64,000 bases of DNA from Nilaparvata lugens (lineage: Eukaryota > Arthropoda > Insecta > Hemiptera > Delphacidae). The stretch spans positions 29,752,437-29,816,436 of the forward strand of contig NC_052511.1 in assembly GCF_014356525.2 (NCBI RefSeq), written 5' to 3'. The position numbers and the translations under genes were made by a program. The notes under the pieces were generated by a model. It did not search any database, was not told where the DNA came from, and saw nothing but the letters and a program-made list of their open reading frames with translations. Positions 44,723 to 57,490 of the stretch are shown here, piece by piece. Within the stretch, counting starts at the first letter, position 1. Each line of letters opens with the position of its first letter.

Positions 44723-44820
44723 TCCAGGGATATAAAGTGAAAATTTTTTTTCACCAAGTGTGATCAAAATAGTTATTTTCTTCTTTTTAGTGCATTTTCA
44801 AAAGTTTTGATATTTTTATC
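44723..44820. repeat. Inverted repeat, right arm
   Basis: Inverse of 40,519-40,611: CAGGGATATAAAGTGAAAA then TTCTTCTTTTTAGTGCATTT. Confidence 0.65.
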
Positions 44821-45068
44821 TTTTTAGTTTTCACTTGAAATTATTCACTATCTAAAAATGTGAACAAAATCTCTTAGAAGCAAGTTCTAGACTGCACAGA
44901 GACTTTGGGAATTTCCTAGTCGCTAAACAAATTAAAATGGAAGTTGAAGATTGCTAGATTCATTTAAATGTTACACTTGTTCACATAGAGTGTGGTTTAT
45001 CTTTGTATTTATGCTTATGGCTTTTTCGACAGAGAGATCCTGTAAAGATGAGAGTGTAGTGTTAAGCT

Positions 45069-45522
45069 GCGTTTACACCAGAGTTGATAATACAAGTTTT
45101 CAACATTTTTTTTATCAACTGATGTTAATTACAAAAGTTAATAACATTATGTTGAGTTGCGTTTACACCGGAGTTGATAATGTGAGTTATTATTAAAAAG
45201 TTGTCATAACTTGACTGAATCGACAAAAAATTCTCTTGAAAAAAGTTGATAACTCATGTTTTCAACAGAAAATTCCTTGTTATTAACAAGATTTATGTTA
45301 TCCATCGAGAGTCGGTAACTTTTGTTTATAACAGGTTACTATCTTCCCCGCAACCCCCTCGCCTAGCATCCCTACTCTACAACTACAGCTGTTCCCTAAT
45401 AACTAAAGCTGCAAACAAAACATGTGACAAAGTTAACTTTTGTTGATAACAAAACTAGCAGCAAAAAGAAAATGTTATTAACTCATGTTGAAAACTTTTG
45501 TTTTGAACTCTGGTGTAAATGC
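45069..45522. mobile_element. MITE, about 454 bp
   Basis: GCGTTTACACCAGAGTT at the left end pairs with the right end (reverse complement GCATTTACACCAGAGTT), 16 of 17 bases. An internal second copy of the left end lies at 45,159, 90 bp on. The interior is dominated by GTTGATAAC and GTTTTCAAC motifs. Confidence 0.6.
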
Positions 45523-45850
45523 ATTATAATTTATTTACATTAGATCAGATTAGATTATTTTAATGATCACACTATTATTTTAGTGAATAATTTAAAGAAA
45601 AACAAATCTTTGGATAAAGTTTTTCATATCATTCAATAGTAAAAATAATTCTATTTTAGGATAAATTGAAATTGAAATTAGAATTATCTTTATTCTGCTT
45701 AAAATATATCTTAACCAAATTCTCGCATCTTCCAACAATTATTATAATATCAATCATATCCGCAACAAATAACTATCAATTCATTATTAAAACTATAAAC
45801 TTCTTGGAAAAAACTTGTCACTTCCTTTGAAACCTAACCATCTATTAATA

Positions 45851-46627
45851 ATTTACGCTATGCAGATGACACACTTCTGATAGCGGGAAGTGAGAATGAG
45901 TTGCAGCAATTACTGGAAAATGTGAATAACTACAGCAATTACTATGGGTTGAAGCTGAATCTTAAGAAAACCAAGTGCATGATCGTCTCGAAAAAGCAGA
46001 GAGTGCCAATTAATATTGTAGTGGACAATACCGTACACCTATTGAAAGAGTCACAGCATATAAGTATCTTGGAGCATGGATTACTGAAGTGAACGATCAG
46101 ACCAGGGAGATCAAAGGACGAGTGGAAATAGCACGACAGGTGTTTATAAAAATGAAAAGATTTCTGTGTAGCCGAGATATTAAACTAGAACTTAGAATAC
46201 GAATGCTGCGTTGTTATGTGTTTTCTACATTGCTGTACGGCATGGAAGCATGGACTTTAAAAAAGTCAAACCTCAAAAACATCGAGGCATTTGAAATGTG
46301 GTGCTATAGAAGGATGTGGAGAATACCATGGACAAGAAAAGTGACAAATAGGGATGTAATGGTAATGATGGCAAAGGAATGTGAAGTTGTTGCGACTATA
46401 AAGAGAAGAAAATTGCAATATTTGGGTCATGTAATGAGGGGTGAAAAGTATGAGCTGTTGAGACTTATATTGCAAGGAAGGATCATGGGAAAGAGGAGTG
46501 TGGGAAGAAGAAGGATATCCTGGCTGCGTAATTTAAGAGAATGGTATGGCTGCAACTCAAGGGAACTATTCAAGGCTGCAATCAATAAAGTGAAAATTGC
46601 CGTGATGATTTCCAACCTCCGATAGGA
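45851..46627 (+). pseudogene. RTE-like LINE reverse transcriptase, 3' part
   Basis: LRYADDTLLIA starts at 45,851 (catalytic YADD), followed by YYGLKLNLKKTKCMIVSK (thumb). A frameshift near 46,060 moves to the frame 46,089-46,625 with KYLG-region remnants, MLRCYVFSTLLYGMEAWTL, YRRMWRIPWTRKVTN, LQYLGHVMRGEKYELLRLIL and RRRISWLRNLREW. This C-terminus is typical of the RTE-type LINEs often annotated as craniofacial-development-like proteins in insects. The 5' two thirds are missing. The fragments at 1,530 and 4,890 may be the 5' parts of the same family. Confidence 0.75.
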
Positions 46628-46803
46628 GAAGGAACCAAAAGAAGAAGAATGATCACACACATGTTTCAATTCAAATTTGAAGACAATTTTTTGCTTTTTA
46701 TCCTGGCTGTTATATCATATGAATAGTCTCATTGAATGAAATCATATGGAAGTCAATTTATATTGATAACAAGATTTTGTTAATAACAAGGAATTTTCTG
46801 TTA

Positions 46804-47096
46804 AGCTGCATTTACACTGTGTAACTTTGTTATAAAACTTTGGTTATATAAAAATTTAACAAAAATGTTGAAAATTCATGTAACTTGTTACATATAGCTT
46901 CGTGTTTTGAAACATAATTTCATGTTATATAACATACAAGTTTTCCCTTTAGCTACGTTTACACTGTGTAACTTTGTTATAAAACGTTGGTTATATATAT
47001 CAACTTGAACAGACATGTTATGAATTCATGTAACTTATTACATGTAACTTTGGGTTTTATAACATAATTTCGTGTTTTATAACAAGTTTTTCCTTT
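46804..47096. repeat. 147-bp tandem duplication
   Basis: Two units begin AGCTGCATTTACACTGTGTA (46,804) and AGCTACGTTTACACTGTGTA (46,951) and share GTAACTT, AACATAATTTC and AAGTTTT motifs throughout. The start resembles the end motif of the 45,069 MITE. Confidence 0.7.
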
Positions 47097-47388
47097 CCCA
47101 CACGAAGTCGGTAAAGATCAGAGAAAAATTATAACTTTTTGTTACATGTAACATGTGTTATAAGAACTTTTTACTACTTATAACATGTTACAAATTATAG
47201 AATGGAGTTGAAATAGGTGGTGGGGGAAGCAGCTGAATCATCAGCTGCTTGGCAGTTGTTGACACTTGACAGTGGTGATTGCAGGCAGGGATCCAGGAGG
47301 ACGATCGCCAGTCAATATAGACATGAAAAAGGCGATGTGCTTGGATTTTATATTGTAGTTCTAATCTTCTTCTTCTCTCTCTATACTT

Positions 47389-50300
47389 ATGAAAGGCTAA
47401 GCCCCGAAAGACTGAAATCACACCACAGCCCAAACTACTGAGCCTAAAAACTTGAAATTTTGCACGATTGTTTATGGTAGTCTGAAAACATCAAGGACTT
47501 TCAGAAATTTGCCCCCCTGAGGGAGCTGGCGCCCCCCCAAAATTTTGTACTTTTTAAGCGCTCATTGCACAGCAAAGTCATGAGGAACTTTTCTGTTCAG
47601 CTACGAAAAAAATTAGATCTATGCAGAAAAATTTCGATCAGGAGCACAGGGGGGTCCAGGAGAGGGCATTTTTCGAAAATGTTGATGTAAAATCACACTA
47701 CAGCTCAAACTAATTGTCCTACAGACTTGAAACTTCGCACAAATATTCTTCAAACATGCTAGACGCGCACTAAGAACGGATTTTGAGATATTTTGCCTCT
47801 AAGGGTTTCAAAGGATGAAAAAGGATCCTATTAAGTAAGGTTATGAACATGGTAAGGCGAGTGCCATATGGAAATGAGATAATTTATTTATTGACATGTG
47901 ATATTCTAAAATATGTTTTAATCATACTGAAATCACACCACAGCCCAAACTACTAAGCCTAAAAACATGAAATTTCGCACAATTGTTTATTGTAGCCTCA
48001 AAGCATCCACTACGAAAGGAATGCACGGTTTGCTGCGCGGTTCGAGGTTCGGTTCGGCATGTGTGGACGCACCTTTAGGTGTTACAGGACATTTATACAG
48101 ATCACAGGCCAGAGCAACATAATAATCTATCTTCTTCTTTTTCTTCTTCTTCTGCTTCTTCTTCTTCTTCTTCTTACTCCTCTTCTCCTTCTTTCTCTTC
48201 TTCTTCTTCTCCTTTCTCTTCTTCTTCTTTTTCTTCTTCTACCTATATCTAAAAGGCTAAGCCCCGACAAACTGAAATCTCGCTCAGCCCAAACTACTAA
48301 GCTTGAAATTTCGCACAATTGTTTATTGTAGCATCAGAACATCCACTACAAAAGGATTTTCAGAAATCTCCCCCCCCCTGAGGGAGCTGGGCCCCCCAAA
48401 ATTTTCACTTTTTAACCGTTCATGAGAAACTTTTTCGTTCAGGTACGGAAAAAATCAGATCTATGCAGAAAAATTCCAATCAGGAGCACAGGGGGGTTCA
48501 GGATAGGGCACTTTTCGAAAATTTTGATGTAAAATCACACTACATCTCAAACTAATTGGCCTACAGACTTAAAACTTTGGACAAATATTCTTCAAACATG
48601 CTAGATGCGCACTAAGAACAGATTTTGAGATATTTTGCCTCTAAGGATTTCAAAGGATGAAAAAGGATCCTATCAAGTAAGCTTATGGTAAGGTGAACTC
48701 CATATGGAACTGAGATAATTGACACATGATATTCTAACATATGTTGTAATCATTGGAATGCTTAAAACAATTTCTTACAACAATTAAAACAATTAGCTGA
48801 TCGAATTGATTTTGCGTTGATTGAGAGTGCAAGCTTAGCACGTGTTTGTTCCATCGATGTATGCTTGGCCAGTTCGGTTTGCGCCTTCTATCAGCTGTAT
48901 ATTGAGTCTCATACACTCTGATGCACAAAGGTTTTCTTTGGTTAGGAGTTTGTTGATAATTCTTTTTTTAAATGCAAATTTTATTGCCATCAAAAATCAC
49001 ATTGAAAACTTACTTAATAGACAACAAGATTACAGAAACAAAATGTCAAACATATACCTACATTTATTTGTAGCACGGCCAGAAAAAGACAAACTTGAGT
49101 ACTAGCCGTGAGTTTATTAAATATAACTTAATATATTTTTTTTGTTGATATTTTGTGAATAAAAATTATTAGTTGATGAGAGATGCGAGTAATTCCTTAT
49201 ATTTGATCCAAATGGTTATTCATAATACAGTAGTTGGGGTCACTGCAATCAAAAATTTTTTATTCTGTGCGGTAGCTAATAAATTTCATAAGTATTGATT
49301 GTCCATAATGTATCCAGTGTCCATAATGGAAGTAATTGAACTACTCAAAATGAATGGCTTACTGGTCACTCATAGATTTATAGTATTCCTGGTGATTGAG
49401 CCTGTCTTTTTCAGCATTGTCTATTAATAATAAAGCTTAATTTACAATTAGCTTACCCAGCGAACTTCGTACCGCCAATGTATCTCATGTTACACTTGAC
49501 TTTATTTGGTGAATTATGAAATTTATCGGACAATCAAGATGTTCATTTACATTTGAATACAGACTTCCTATGTGCTTAGTCATGCAGCATTCATTATTCC
49601 GAAAACATATCATTCTTCTCAATTAATTGGTAGTAATATCTATCAGTAAAGTTTTCAATTAAAAAAAAGGTTATATCAGTATTTCAAAGAAAAATATTCA
49701 ATGTTTTCATAGCTGTAGATTGTCGATATATGGTCCAGGAAATATGCGATGTACGATGAATCACACAGAATTCCATATTCTTTCCATTTTAGGATGAATA
49801 TAAGCTAAGCTAAATTCAAAAAATTGTGAATTATTCTTTCATTCTTCAGTAATTAATGAATGCAATATGAATACTATACATATATACTATACAATTTATA
49901 CTCTCTTTCATTAGGTGAATATTTTTTTTCAACATTTTCCAGTTTCTCAATGATAGGGGAGTGATAATTATTTGTATAGGTCTTCTAAGGAACCATTATC
50001 AACAGCTGGTACCAATCAACTACACTTCAACTCCAAACTACCGTTTTAATACCAGTACACAATAATTTATCACAGGGTGATATGTTTATTACAGCTGGTA
50101 ACCTTAGATGCTAAATCATATCATCACAATATGATCTTGAATCATGATCATCTTTTCGTTCTTCAGTAGCCGCTCGGCCGAAAATTTCGAAAACATATGT
50201 CTGTAAAATGGATTAATAAATATTATTATTAGCCTCCCTATAAAAATTTCTGTTCAGAAACCATCCCCAATATTCACACAACATATTCCCAAAGTTTCAT

Positions 50301-50827
50301 GCCGTTATGTCAAGTAGTTTTCAAGTCTACAGGGAACAAACAAACATACAAACAAACACACAAACAGACATTCATTTTTTATAAATAGATTTCCATTCGG
50401 CTCAAACAAAAGCCTCTCTAAATGAAGGTAGAATGATAAGGATTCAGTTCTGTTGTTTTAACATTTTTTCAAATCACTTTCAAAAAGTTCATGTAGTACC
50501 TACTATTGTGTTTGAGACACTTCTGGCGCTATCATAGTTTCACCACTATTCTGTTCCACAGTCCTATCTCTTGCAGTCGTTAACTATATCTATAATAATT
50601 ATATAAAGTAAAGAGCTGGCTTATGCACATACGGGATAGGAAAATTATGTTTGACGCATCATCACGTCTGAACTACTGGACTAATTGACTTGAAATTTTG
50701 CTTATATATTCTTAATTAACCAAGGATGGTTATAGGCCTATTCTCAATTCTTCAAAATTTCATTACATCAAGTTTTCATTTTGTCAAGTTTTAAAGTAGA
50801 TCCTTGTGAAGCACGGGTTCTTGCTAG
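47389..50827 (+). mobile_element. Helitron-like element, copy 2
   Basis: Inverted relative of 11,766-13,772. It ends in GCACGGGTTCTTGCTAG followed by T at 50,828. The 5' part contains three copies of a segment with GAAATCACACCACAGCCCAA / AAACTACTAAGCCTA at about 47,408, 47,930 and 48,268, and two copies of a segment ending in GATATTTTGCCTCTAAGG (about 47,800 and 48,645). A (TTC)n tract lies at 48,128-48,242. No Rep/helicase. The 5' boundary is uncertain and may include a second nested element. Confidence 0.5.
48128..48242. repeat. (TTC)n microsatellite
   Basis: Imperfect TTC repeats of about 115 bp inside Helitron-like copy 2. Confidence 0.9.
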
Positions 50828-51167
50828 TTATTCAATATATTGCTTAGATACATAAAAGTCCAGAACCAATTCTTCCATGCAAAATTTCCTTGTGCTAGAT
50901 ACACAATGGCCCAAAAACTTCGTATTTTCAGTTCATTTTCCAGTTTTCATTTATTTCCACAAAATCCTGTAACCGAACACAAAAATTCGTTCTCGCCTTT
51001 TTTTAGATAACGAAATTCTTGATAAAGACTTCTCCATTGTCATCACATTAAGTTTTCGCACCATGATATAAGTTCATTAGATCTATGAGAATCACCCATG
51101 AACTCTTTCACACTGTGGGTTTTTGTTTAGAGTGGGTTACAAACTCCCTCACTCTATACAGAATTTT
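50828..51167. other. Unassigned spacer, possible LTR-element internal stub
   Basis: Lies between the Helitron-like end and the PBS-like site. If the neighbouring LTR is real, this is all that remains of its internal sequence. No coding signal. Confidence 0.25.
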
Positions 51168-51178
51168 GCCCGGCGCCA
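51168..51178 (-). promoter_or_regulatory. Primer-binding-site-like motif
   Basis: On the minus strand TGGCGCCGGGC begins with the TGG expected next to an LTR (complement to tRNA CCA). The match to a particular tRNA was not checked. Confidence 0.35.
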
Positions 51179-52303
51179 ATCAATTACTATGAATTGATAA
51201 AATACACTGTAGTATAATTTCACTCACTGTATTTATACTCATATTTCACTCACAGAACTAATATTAGAAGAAAAAGATGAAGAGAGATAGATCAGGGTCG
51301 TGTGTAAGGGAATGTATGAAGTGAAAGGCAAAACAAAGGTTAATTATGAATTAATTAATGAACTTTAAATTGACATGAATTTATAAAAAAATGATCAAAA
51401 ATATAGTAACAATTAGAAATAAATATACAAGATGATTGAGTTTTTGAAAGTACTACAGTTCAAGTTTAATTTTATACAGTAAAATTTAACAAACAATTCC
51501 TATTTTTCAGATTATCTGAAGAGTAAAATATAAAATCAACCTCTAGTTAAAAATACCATTATAGTCAAACGTAAAAGAATTAATAAATTTTAAAGAATAA
51601 TTGTGATTAGGGGAGCCTTGCTTTAAAAAACTATTATTTGTTCTTAGAAGAAAATTTCAACTGTGAGCTTCAAGAAGTTAATTAAGACTGTGTCAATTGA
51701 TATGAGTTTAAGAAGAAGTAATAGTTGCGTTTGCTTTTTACTATGATGCTATAAAATTCAATAAACTTATTTGGGCCTTTTAGGGTGAGGTGGTGTGAAT
51801 TTGAAATAAGGAAAATTGAGAATTCTGAATACAAACTTTACCTGGTTCAGTCAATTCCCTATAGGATAATTGAAGTCTGAAACCAAAGAATCACTCCTAC
51901 ACTGAACACCGTCCAAAATCTAAGAGACTAAGAGAGACTAAACTCGCAAGACATGGTCTGCCTCCTTATATACTAGCATCACGATTTTCCACCCCTCATC
52001 ACCCTTCGCCCACTAGCTCCGCCTTCACTCAAATTCTTCAGCCTAATATTCAGTTTACAAACTGAATTCAAATATCAATTTAAATTTACTATAATGTTTA
52101 TTATGATACATCATTTTAAACTATGGCTCCCCTTCATTATTAAAACAAATGATATCATATATTTTACCAATATTTCAAACTCTGAAGTTTGTATACTGAC
52201 AGTTGAATACATACTCATCAAATTTGATTAATACAGTAATCAATCTTATAAATTCAATATGGTAAATACTTCAATAATTGTCACGCGGTATTTTAGCACC
52301 ACA
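51179..52303 (-). repeat. Putative orphan LTR
   Basis: On the minus strand it would begin TGTGGTGCTAAAATACCG at 52,303 and end before the PBS-like motif at 51,178. A TATATAA box lies at 51,966-51,972 with sequence AGGAGGCAGACC downstream. No second LTR copy or gag/pol is in the window. The 3' end is not a clear CA, so boundaries are tentative. Confidence 0.3.
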
Positions 52304-55300
52304 AAATATTTTGAAATGAACTAGTGAATTTTAATAGAATTATAAAATGGAAAAGGAAGTTAACCTAGTCAAAGAACCACTCAAATAAAATTGAATGTTG
52401 TTAGTGATAAAGAGTAATTGTATTATCTAAAATGATAAGGAAATACATGCATAACTGTGATTCAACAACTAATGAGAATCCATTGGCAGAATTAAAAATT
52501 ATAAAGCGGCTTATTTATTACTGGCAGATCATAAAAAATAACAGTTTGCACGTACATTGAGGTTAGAATTATTTGTTTACACTTTTAACTGAATCAATTG
52601 ATCTAGAATAAATCAATAGTTATTTGATTCAATACCTAGCGAATCAGCTGATTGTTGGAGCAACCAGTATAGGTTGAATTATAAAGTTTACTCACAAAAG
52701 ATGTATTATATATATTAAGGAAGGTTTATGTATAGAAATACAGACAATTATTATTGCTGTATAAATATTTATTACAATCTAAAAAAGCACGAAAATCAAG
52801 AGTATACAAAACTCATATAAAAAACTAAATGTATATTGTTTGTTAACATTGTATATCGCGATTTATTTATCAAAATAGTTTAAGACAATCACTCCATATA
52901 TTTATATAAAAAGTTTTAGTTATTTTTTTTCTATCATAAAGTTGAAGAAGCCCTGATTCTGAAGCAACTAATTGTATTGAGTTTACTAAATTAAAAGCCA
53001 ATCAAAAAGAAGCTTACAAATCGTTCAAGGAAGAGATAAAATTTTTCTGAAAATCACTTTCTTCTGGCTTGTGATCTCGTTCTGAGAGGATGCACATGGA
53101 GTTTAGGGTTCTTTCTTCCTTTAAATTTTCAAATTATCAAGCCTATCCCTCTTTTAAATGTGAAATATTTGTGATTAATGTTAAATTATCTGTGAACTCA
53201 GTGTTGTTGAAGAGTTCTTAGTTGTAATCAATTCCCATAAATACATTTTAATACGGAAAGTAATCTATAAAAAATTGGAACCACGCACGAGCCCAGCAGA
53301 GACGAAAGGGACCTGCATAATTAATTATTGGAAATAATTAATTCAATCTACGAGACCGTCAAGAACATCATTAATGTGAGTGGTAGATCAAACGAGCTCG
53401 TTATAAGGCCTTTCTGTTCATAGTTGGGGAATAAATCAAAGCGCAATATATACAAATTAACTTAAGACAAGGAAAATTCGCAACGTGTTAAGTGCTATCA
53501 CATAGTTTGTAAGAACGTTTCATGAATTTATTTGATCTATGTAGGAAGCTTACTTCCATGCATGGCACGAACTCATTATAAAACCCTGAGATCTTATATT
53601 TTGAATATTAATTTGACAATTATTATTTTGCTAATTGATCAAAGTAAGTCATATCAAATCTATAGACCAAACAGGTTTTAAATGGTAGAATTATGAATTA
53701 ACTTGAAGTCCACACATCAGTATTAAACATAATATATATTTATAAATTTTAAAGCTCACTATTGTGAATGCTATTAAACCTTGTGATAATTGTTAAACTG
53801 TTGAAGAGTTTATATATATTGGAAATTATAGATATAGAATATTTTATTTATATATTGTTTTATGGGAATATATTTGTGTTTTATGTCAGCATACAAAATC
53901 ATAGAAGTTTATTTTATCCCAACTCATCTCGTGGTATACAGTTTGAGCTGTCTTGGTACCAAGAAATATTTGTCTGCAGCATATAAAATTATTAAATCAA
54001 TTAATATTGATCTTGTTAAGAACATTCAGTACTTATCATCCTTTGATGATAGTCACATTAGTCTGCTAGAAAAAATATATTGATAATTATATTAATAAGG
54101 TTCCAGTTATATCATATAAGGATCCAGAGAGCTTCAAGAACTGGCGTTGTAAGTTCTAAGGAATTTCGGAAGAATAAATTGGTGAATACCTGTATTCATA
54201 ACAAGCGTTTTAAGGATCAACTAGAAAAAAACCATAGTTGGTCTTTATTATTCTCTATTGTGTACATGGTTACTGATAATCAGTCATCAACTATTCTTTT
54301 GATTTCCTCATTGGTATTCTTCAAGAACTTCATAGAAGCAGCGGTAAGAATTATTAATCACCAGTCATTGAACCCTATGGTGATTAATTATATTTGGAAA
54401 ATTCATGTATCTACCACTGAGCTAAAGCTGCGGTTTGTACCCAGCAATTTTGCGAGCCGGACGGCCTTAATTATTTGTGAATTTATTCGCAAATTAGGGA
54501 TTTTAGCAACTGCTCTTGCAAATATCAGAAGCACGTCTTTACATAATAAATGCATGAAATGAAGAACAAAATACAATGTCATACAGTACATCATTACAAT
54601 TGAGTTGAATAAATCAAATTAATAAGATACTTATTAATTAAGCAGGTTTCTTATACTCATTGTATAACAGTTATAATAATTGTCAACATGTTTCAATCAA
54701 ACATACCAAATTCTATTTACAAATTTGTCCTTAGCCTAAGAATCCAGATTAATCTAACTTATTCAGCTTATGATAATTATTAAATTATAATTCATTGTAC
54801 AACATATGTTTTTTGAATAATTTATACAAAGCCTAACCCACTTCATGACCTAATTTATTTAGACATCTACAACTCAAATCATGTTTATCCAAATAATTGC
54901 TTCAATAATATTCAAATGCTAACACGTGGTAAAATATTTTAGCATATGCTAACCACGTGGTAATGTTGTAAACTACATAATATCTATATTTCACTTCTCT
55001 CCAAACTATATATCTATATTGCTATATGCAATCTACATTTACCTGCCATCAACTTATGCTATAGATATATACAAGGGTTAACACAAAACACAGTGGGCCA
55101 TGTGGTTTCTATTGTAGATGTGTCTGTGACTGACGTTTAGAATACTGTTAAGTTTCTAGGAAAGAATGATTTTTTTTCAAACTATTTTGGAAAAGAATAA
55201 TGACCCCTGTCTGTCTAGGTAGGCTATTAAAATGCATTCTCAATAGTTTCGAGAAACGGTTCTTTTTATTATTCTAGCCCTTTGAGCATTCATATTCTTA

Positions 55301-55703
55301 CAATACAATATGTTCAGAGCACGTGTTACAACAAATAACAGAAATCTACAATTTTTAAATTTTAGGAGAGCACGTGGTCGCCATTTGTGGCTCAAAACCC
55401 CCCTCTCAAGAGCAAATACTAAATGAAACATGAGTCTAGTCTTTGCAACATTAACACTAAAAGGATGGTTATTAAGAGTAAACTACATAATGAAATTAAT
55501 GTTCTCACACTTCAGACAACACAAGATGAGTTCATGATATGGACGGTCTAGAAGTTTGAAGATCACTGTAGTTCTCCATCGCAGTTCAACTGGATCATTG
55601 GATGGTGCATGTTACGTGGAATTCTGACTGGCCGTTAGCCTAGTGACTCTCGTAAGCTGAACCAGCTATGCCAACTTAGCAACTTAGTCCGCTGCTCCAT
55701 TTT
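52304..55703. other. Long AT-rich region without recognised gene
   Basis: The longest frames are at 53,768-53,986 and 54,080-54,562 (160 codons, plus strand). The latter has no recognisable motif, a strong bias to Ile/Leu/Ser and no known start context, so it is left uncalled. A slightly GC-richer patch at 53,278-53,420 contains ACGCACGAGCCCAGCAGAG. Nothing else is identified. Confidence 0.35.
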
Positions 55704-55821
55704 CTTCTGTCTCCTTTGTTTCTATCTTTCCTCATCATACTGTACTGTACAATTAATACTACCAGCTATACATATTTACAGTTAGGTTTTTCAGTATAGT
55801 GCATCCTTCACACAATAAGGC
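55704..55821. repeat. Partial 178-bp repeat unit, left of BEL element
   Basis: Matches the end of the unit seen at 63,728-63,844 (CTTCTGTCTCCTTTG to CACACAATAAGGC). The last five bases AAGGC (55,817-55,821) are the left target-site duplication of the BEL element. Confidence 0.85.
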
Positions 55822-57414
55822 TGATAAATATGCGCCTGATATCTATCAAAATAACTTTTCTGGTAGCAAAATTAATAGAGGACCAGGTAGGCTGAGTCCT
55901 GAATACAACTCGTCCTACCAAAACAATAGGTAATGCGAATAATTGCAAAATCAAGTAGTGAATAATTGTTATTTTTATTGTTGAATTAATTGTGATGTAA
56001 GTTTCAAAATACATAAGTTGAATGTGATGCCAATTGTAAAGATTTTCAAATTGTAAAGAAACAAGATTCAAAAAAATAAAATGATTTTGTATTCAAAATT
56101 TTGAATATTATTCAATGTCCTGAAATGACAAACTCTTTGATTGCCTTTGTAGGCACAGCTCATAAGTAAGATAAATCTATATAAGTAAATGAACAATAAC
56201 AGTATGAATGATAATGAATGAATGAAAATAGATAAATGAATGAAAATAGATAAATGAATGAAAAAGAATGGATGATATTACAAATTTATGATGAATATAC
56301 AATTACTCAACCTGAGTATCTTGAGGATGTCGAAAGCTGTCAAAGATTGTAGGCATTTGTAAGAAATGCTCCGGCAATGGAAATCATCATCACCATACCG
56401 GCCAGAGAGTGGGAGGGTATACGTAACCCCAAAGTGGAATGCTAAATTGCACAGTCGACCAAGTGAGTGGGAGGGTATATGGAACCCCAAAGTGGATGCA
56501 ATTTCGACTGTCAATAGAGACTGCAGACCTTTATCGGTAGATTCGATCGTAGGTAGAATTGTAGAACAGATTCGGTAGCAGATTGATTCGAGAGATGTAG
56601 AGAGATTGATTGAGTTTCCCAAAATCCAAACTGTGGACAGAGGAAAAGAAAATACCCTACGGTAAGAAAATATGTTGACTGTAGCAACAGCACTCTGAAC
56701 TACACAGAGTTCAGAGTACAAAGAGTTGAAAACAAGAATATGAAATAAAGATTTGTAGAAACATCAAGCAATCTTGATGATCTTGGAATTTTGCAGAAAT
56801 GCAATGGAATCAAAATGCTAAATTGACATTTTTTAAAAAGATTGAAATAGATGAACAATGTAAAATTGGAAAGAGCTTTAAACTAAATTCTAAAAATTGA
56901 GTTCAGAAAAGCGTGTTCAAATGGAAAGTGAGGTTACACCTACCAGAAGTTTGAGATTCAAACACAATCCGTGAAGACATACAAGTTGTTTGATTGAATT
57001 AGGCCAATATTTATCGCAAATATGCCAATGAAACATGAAAGTACTGAATATTCAGCTGGAATAAATTCAAATTCGAAAATTGAAAACAAGAGCTGGCCAA
57101 TTCCCACATTCCGGAATCGAGTTGAAACAAAGAAGCAGCACACCAGCGCCACACAAGCCGAGTGGAGCAAAACCTACCTACAACGATTTCCGCAAGTGAG
57201 AAATGCAAGAATAAAGATACAAAACACAAATATTATTCAAAAGCAAGTGAAAAAGGACAAATTTGAAATTAATCAAATAATACTAGACAACAAATTGAAA
57301 TTATTACAAAGATACAAATATTGAAAACAATGCAGACTAAATCTGCCAAACGTTGGCTATACTGGCAACGCGCTAAGTTCAAAAATCAAGGATGATGCAA
57401 ATTGAGTTTTAACA
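55822..57414 (-). repeat. BEL 3' LTR, complete
   Basis: 1,593 bp, starting TG and ending CA on either strand (plus-strand TGATAAATATG at 55,822; TTTTAACA at 57,407-57,414). Just inside it, on the minus strand, AAAACGGGG (57,424-57,432) may be the polypurine tract. The first 96 bp (55,822-55,917) have no counterpart in the other LTR. The 70-100-codon frames inside are repeated in the other LTR and are not genes. Confidence 0.85.
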
Positions 57415-57490
57415 TAGACTGGGCCCCGTTTTGCAATTAGAAGAATTGTAAAACAAAGAAGAAAGAAAAAATATGTTGAAGAGATTTGCA

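Noticed and set aside
46266..46669. Minus-strand frames opposite the RTE-like LINE
   Set aside because: Antisense shadows of the plus-strand reverse transcriptase end.
48059..48331. Leu-rich plus frame and Arg-rich minus frame
   Set aside because: Produced by the (TTC)n microsatellite.
56278..56721. 147-codon minus frame, repeated at 62,523-63,059
   Set aside because: Also inside the LTRs, with no recognisable domain.
57022..57324. 100-codon frame, nearly identical to that at 63,269-63,571
   Set aside because: Both lie inside the two BEL LTRs, so the conservation reflects LTR identity and not a gene.
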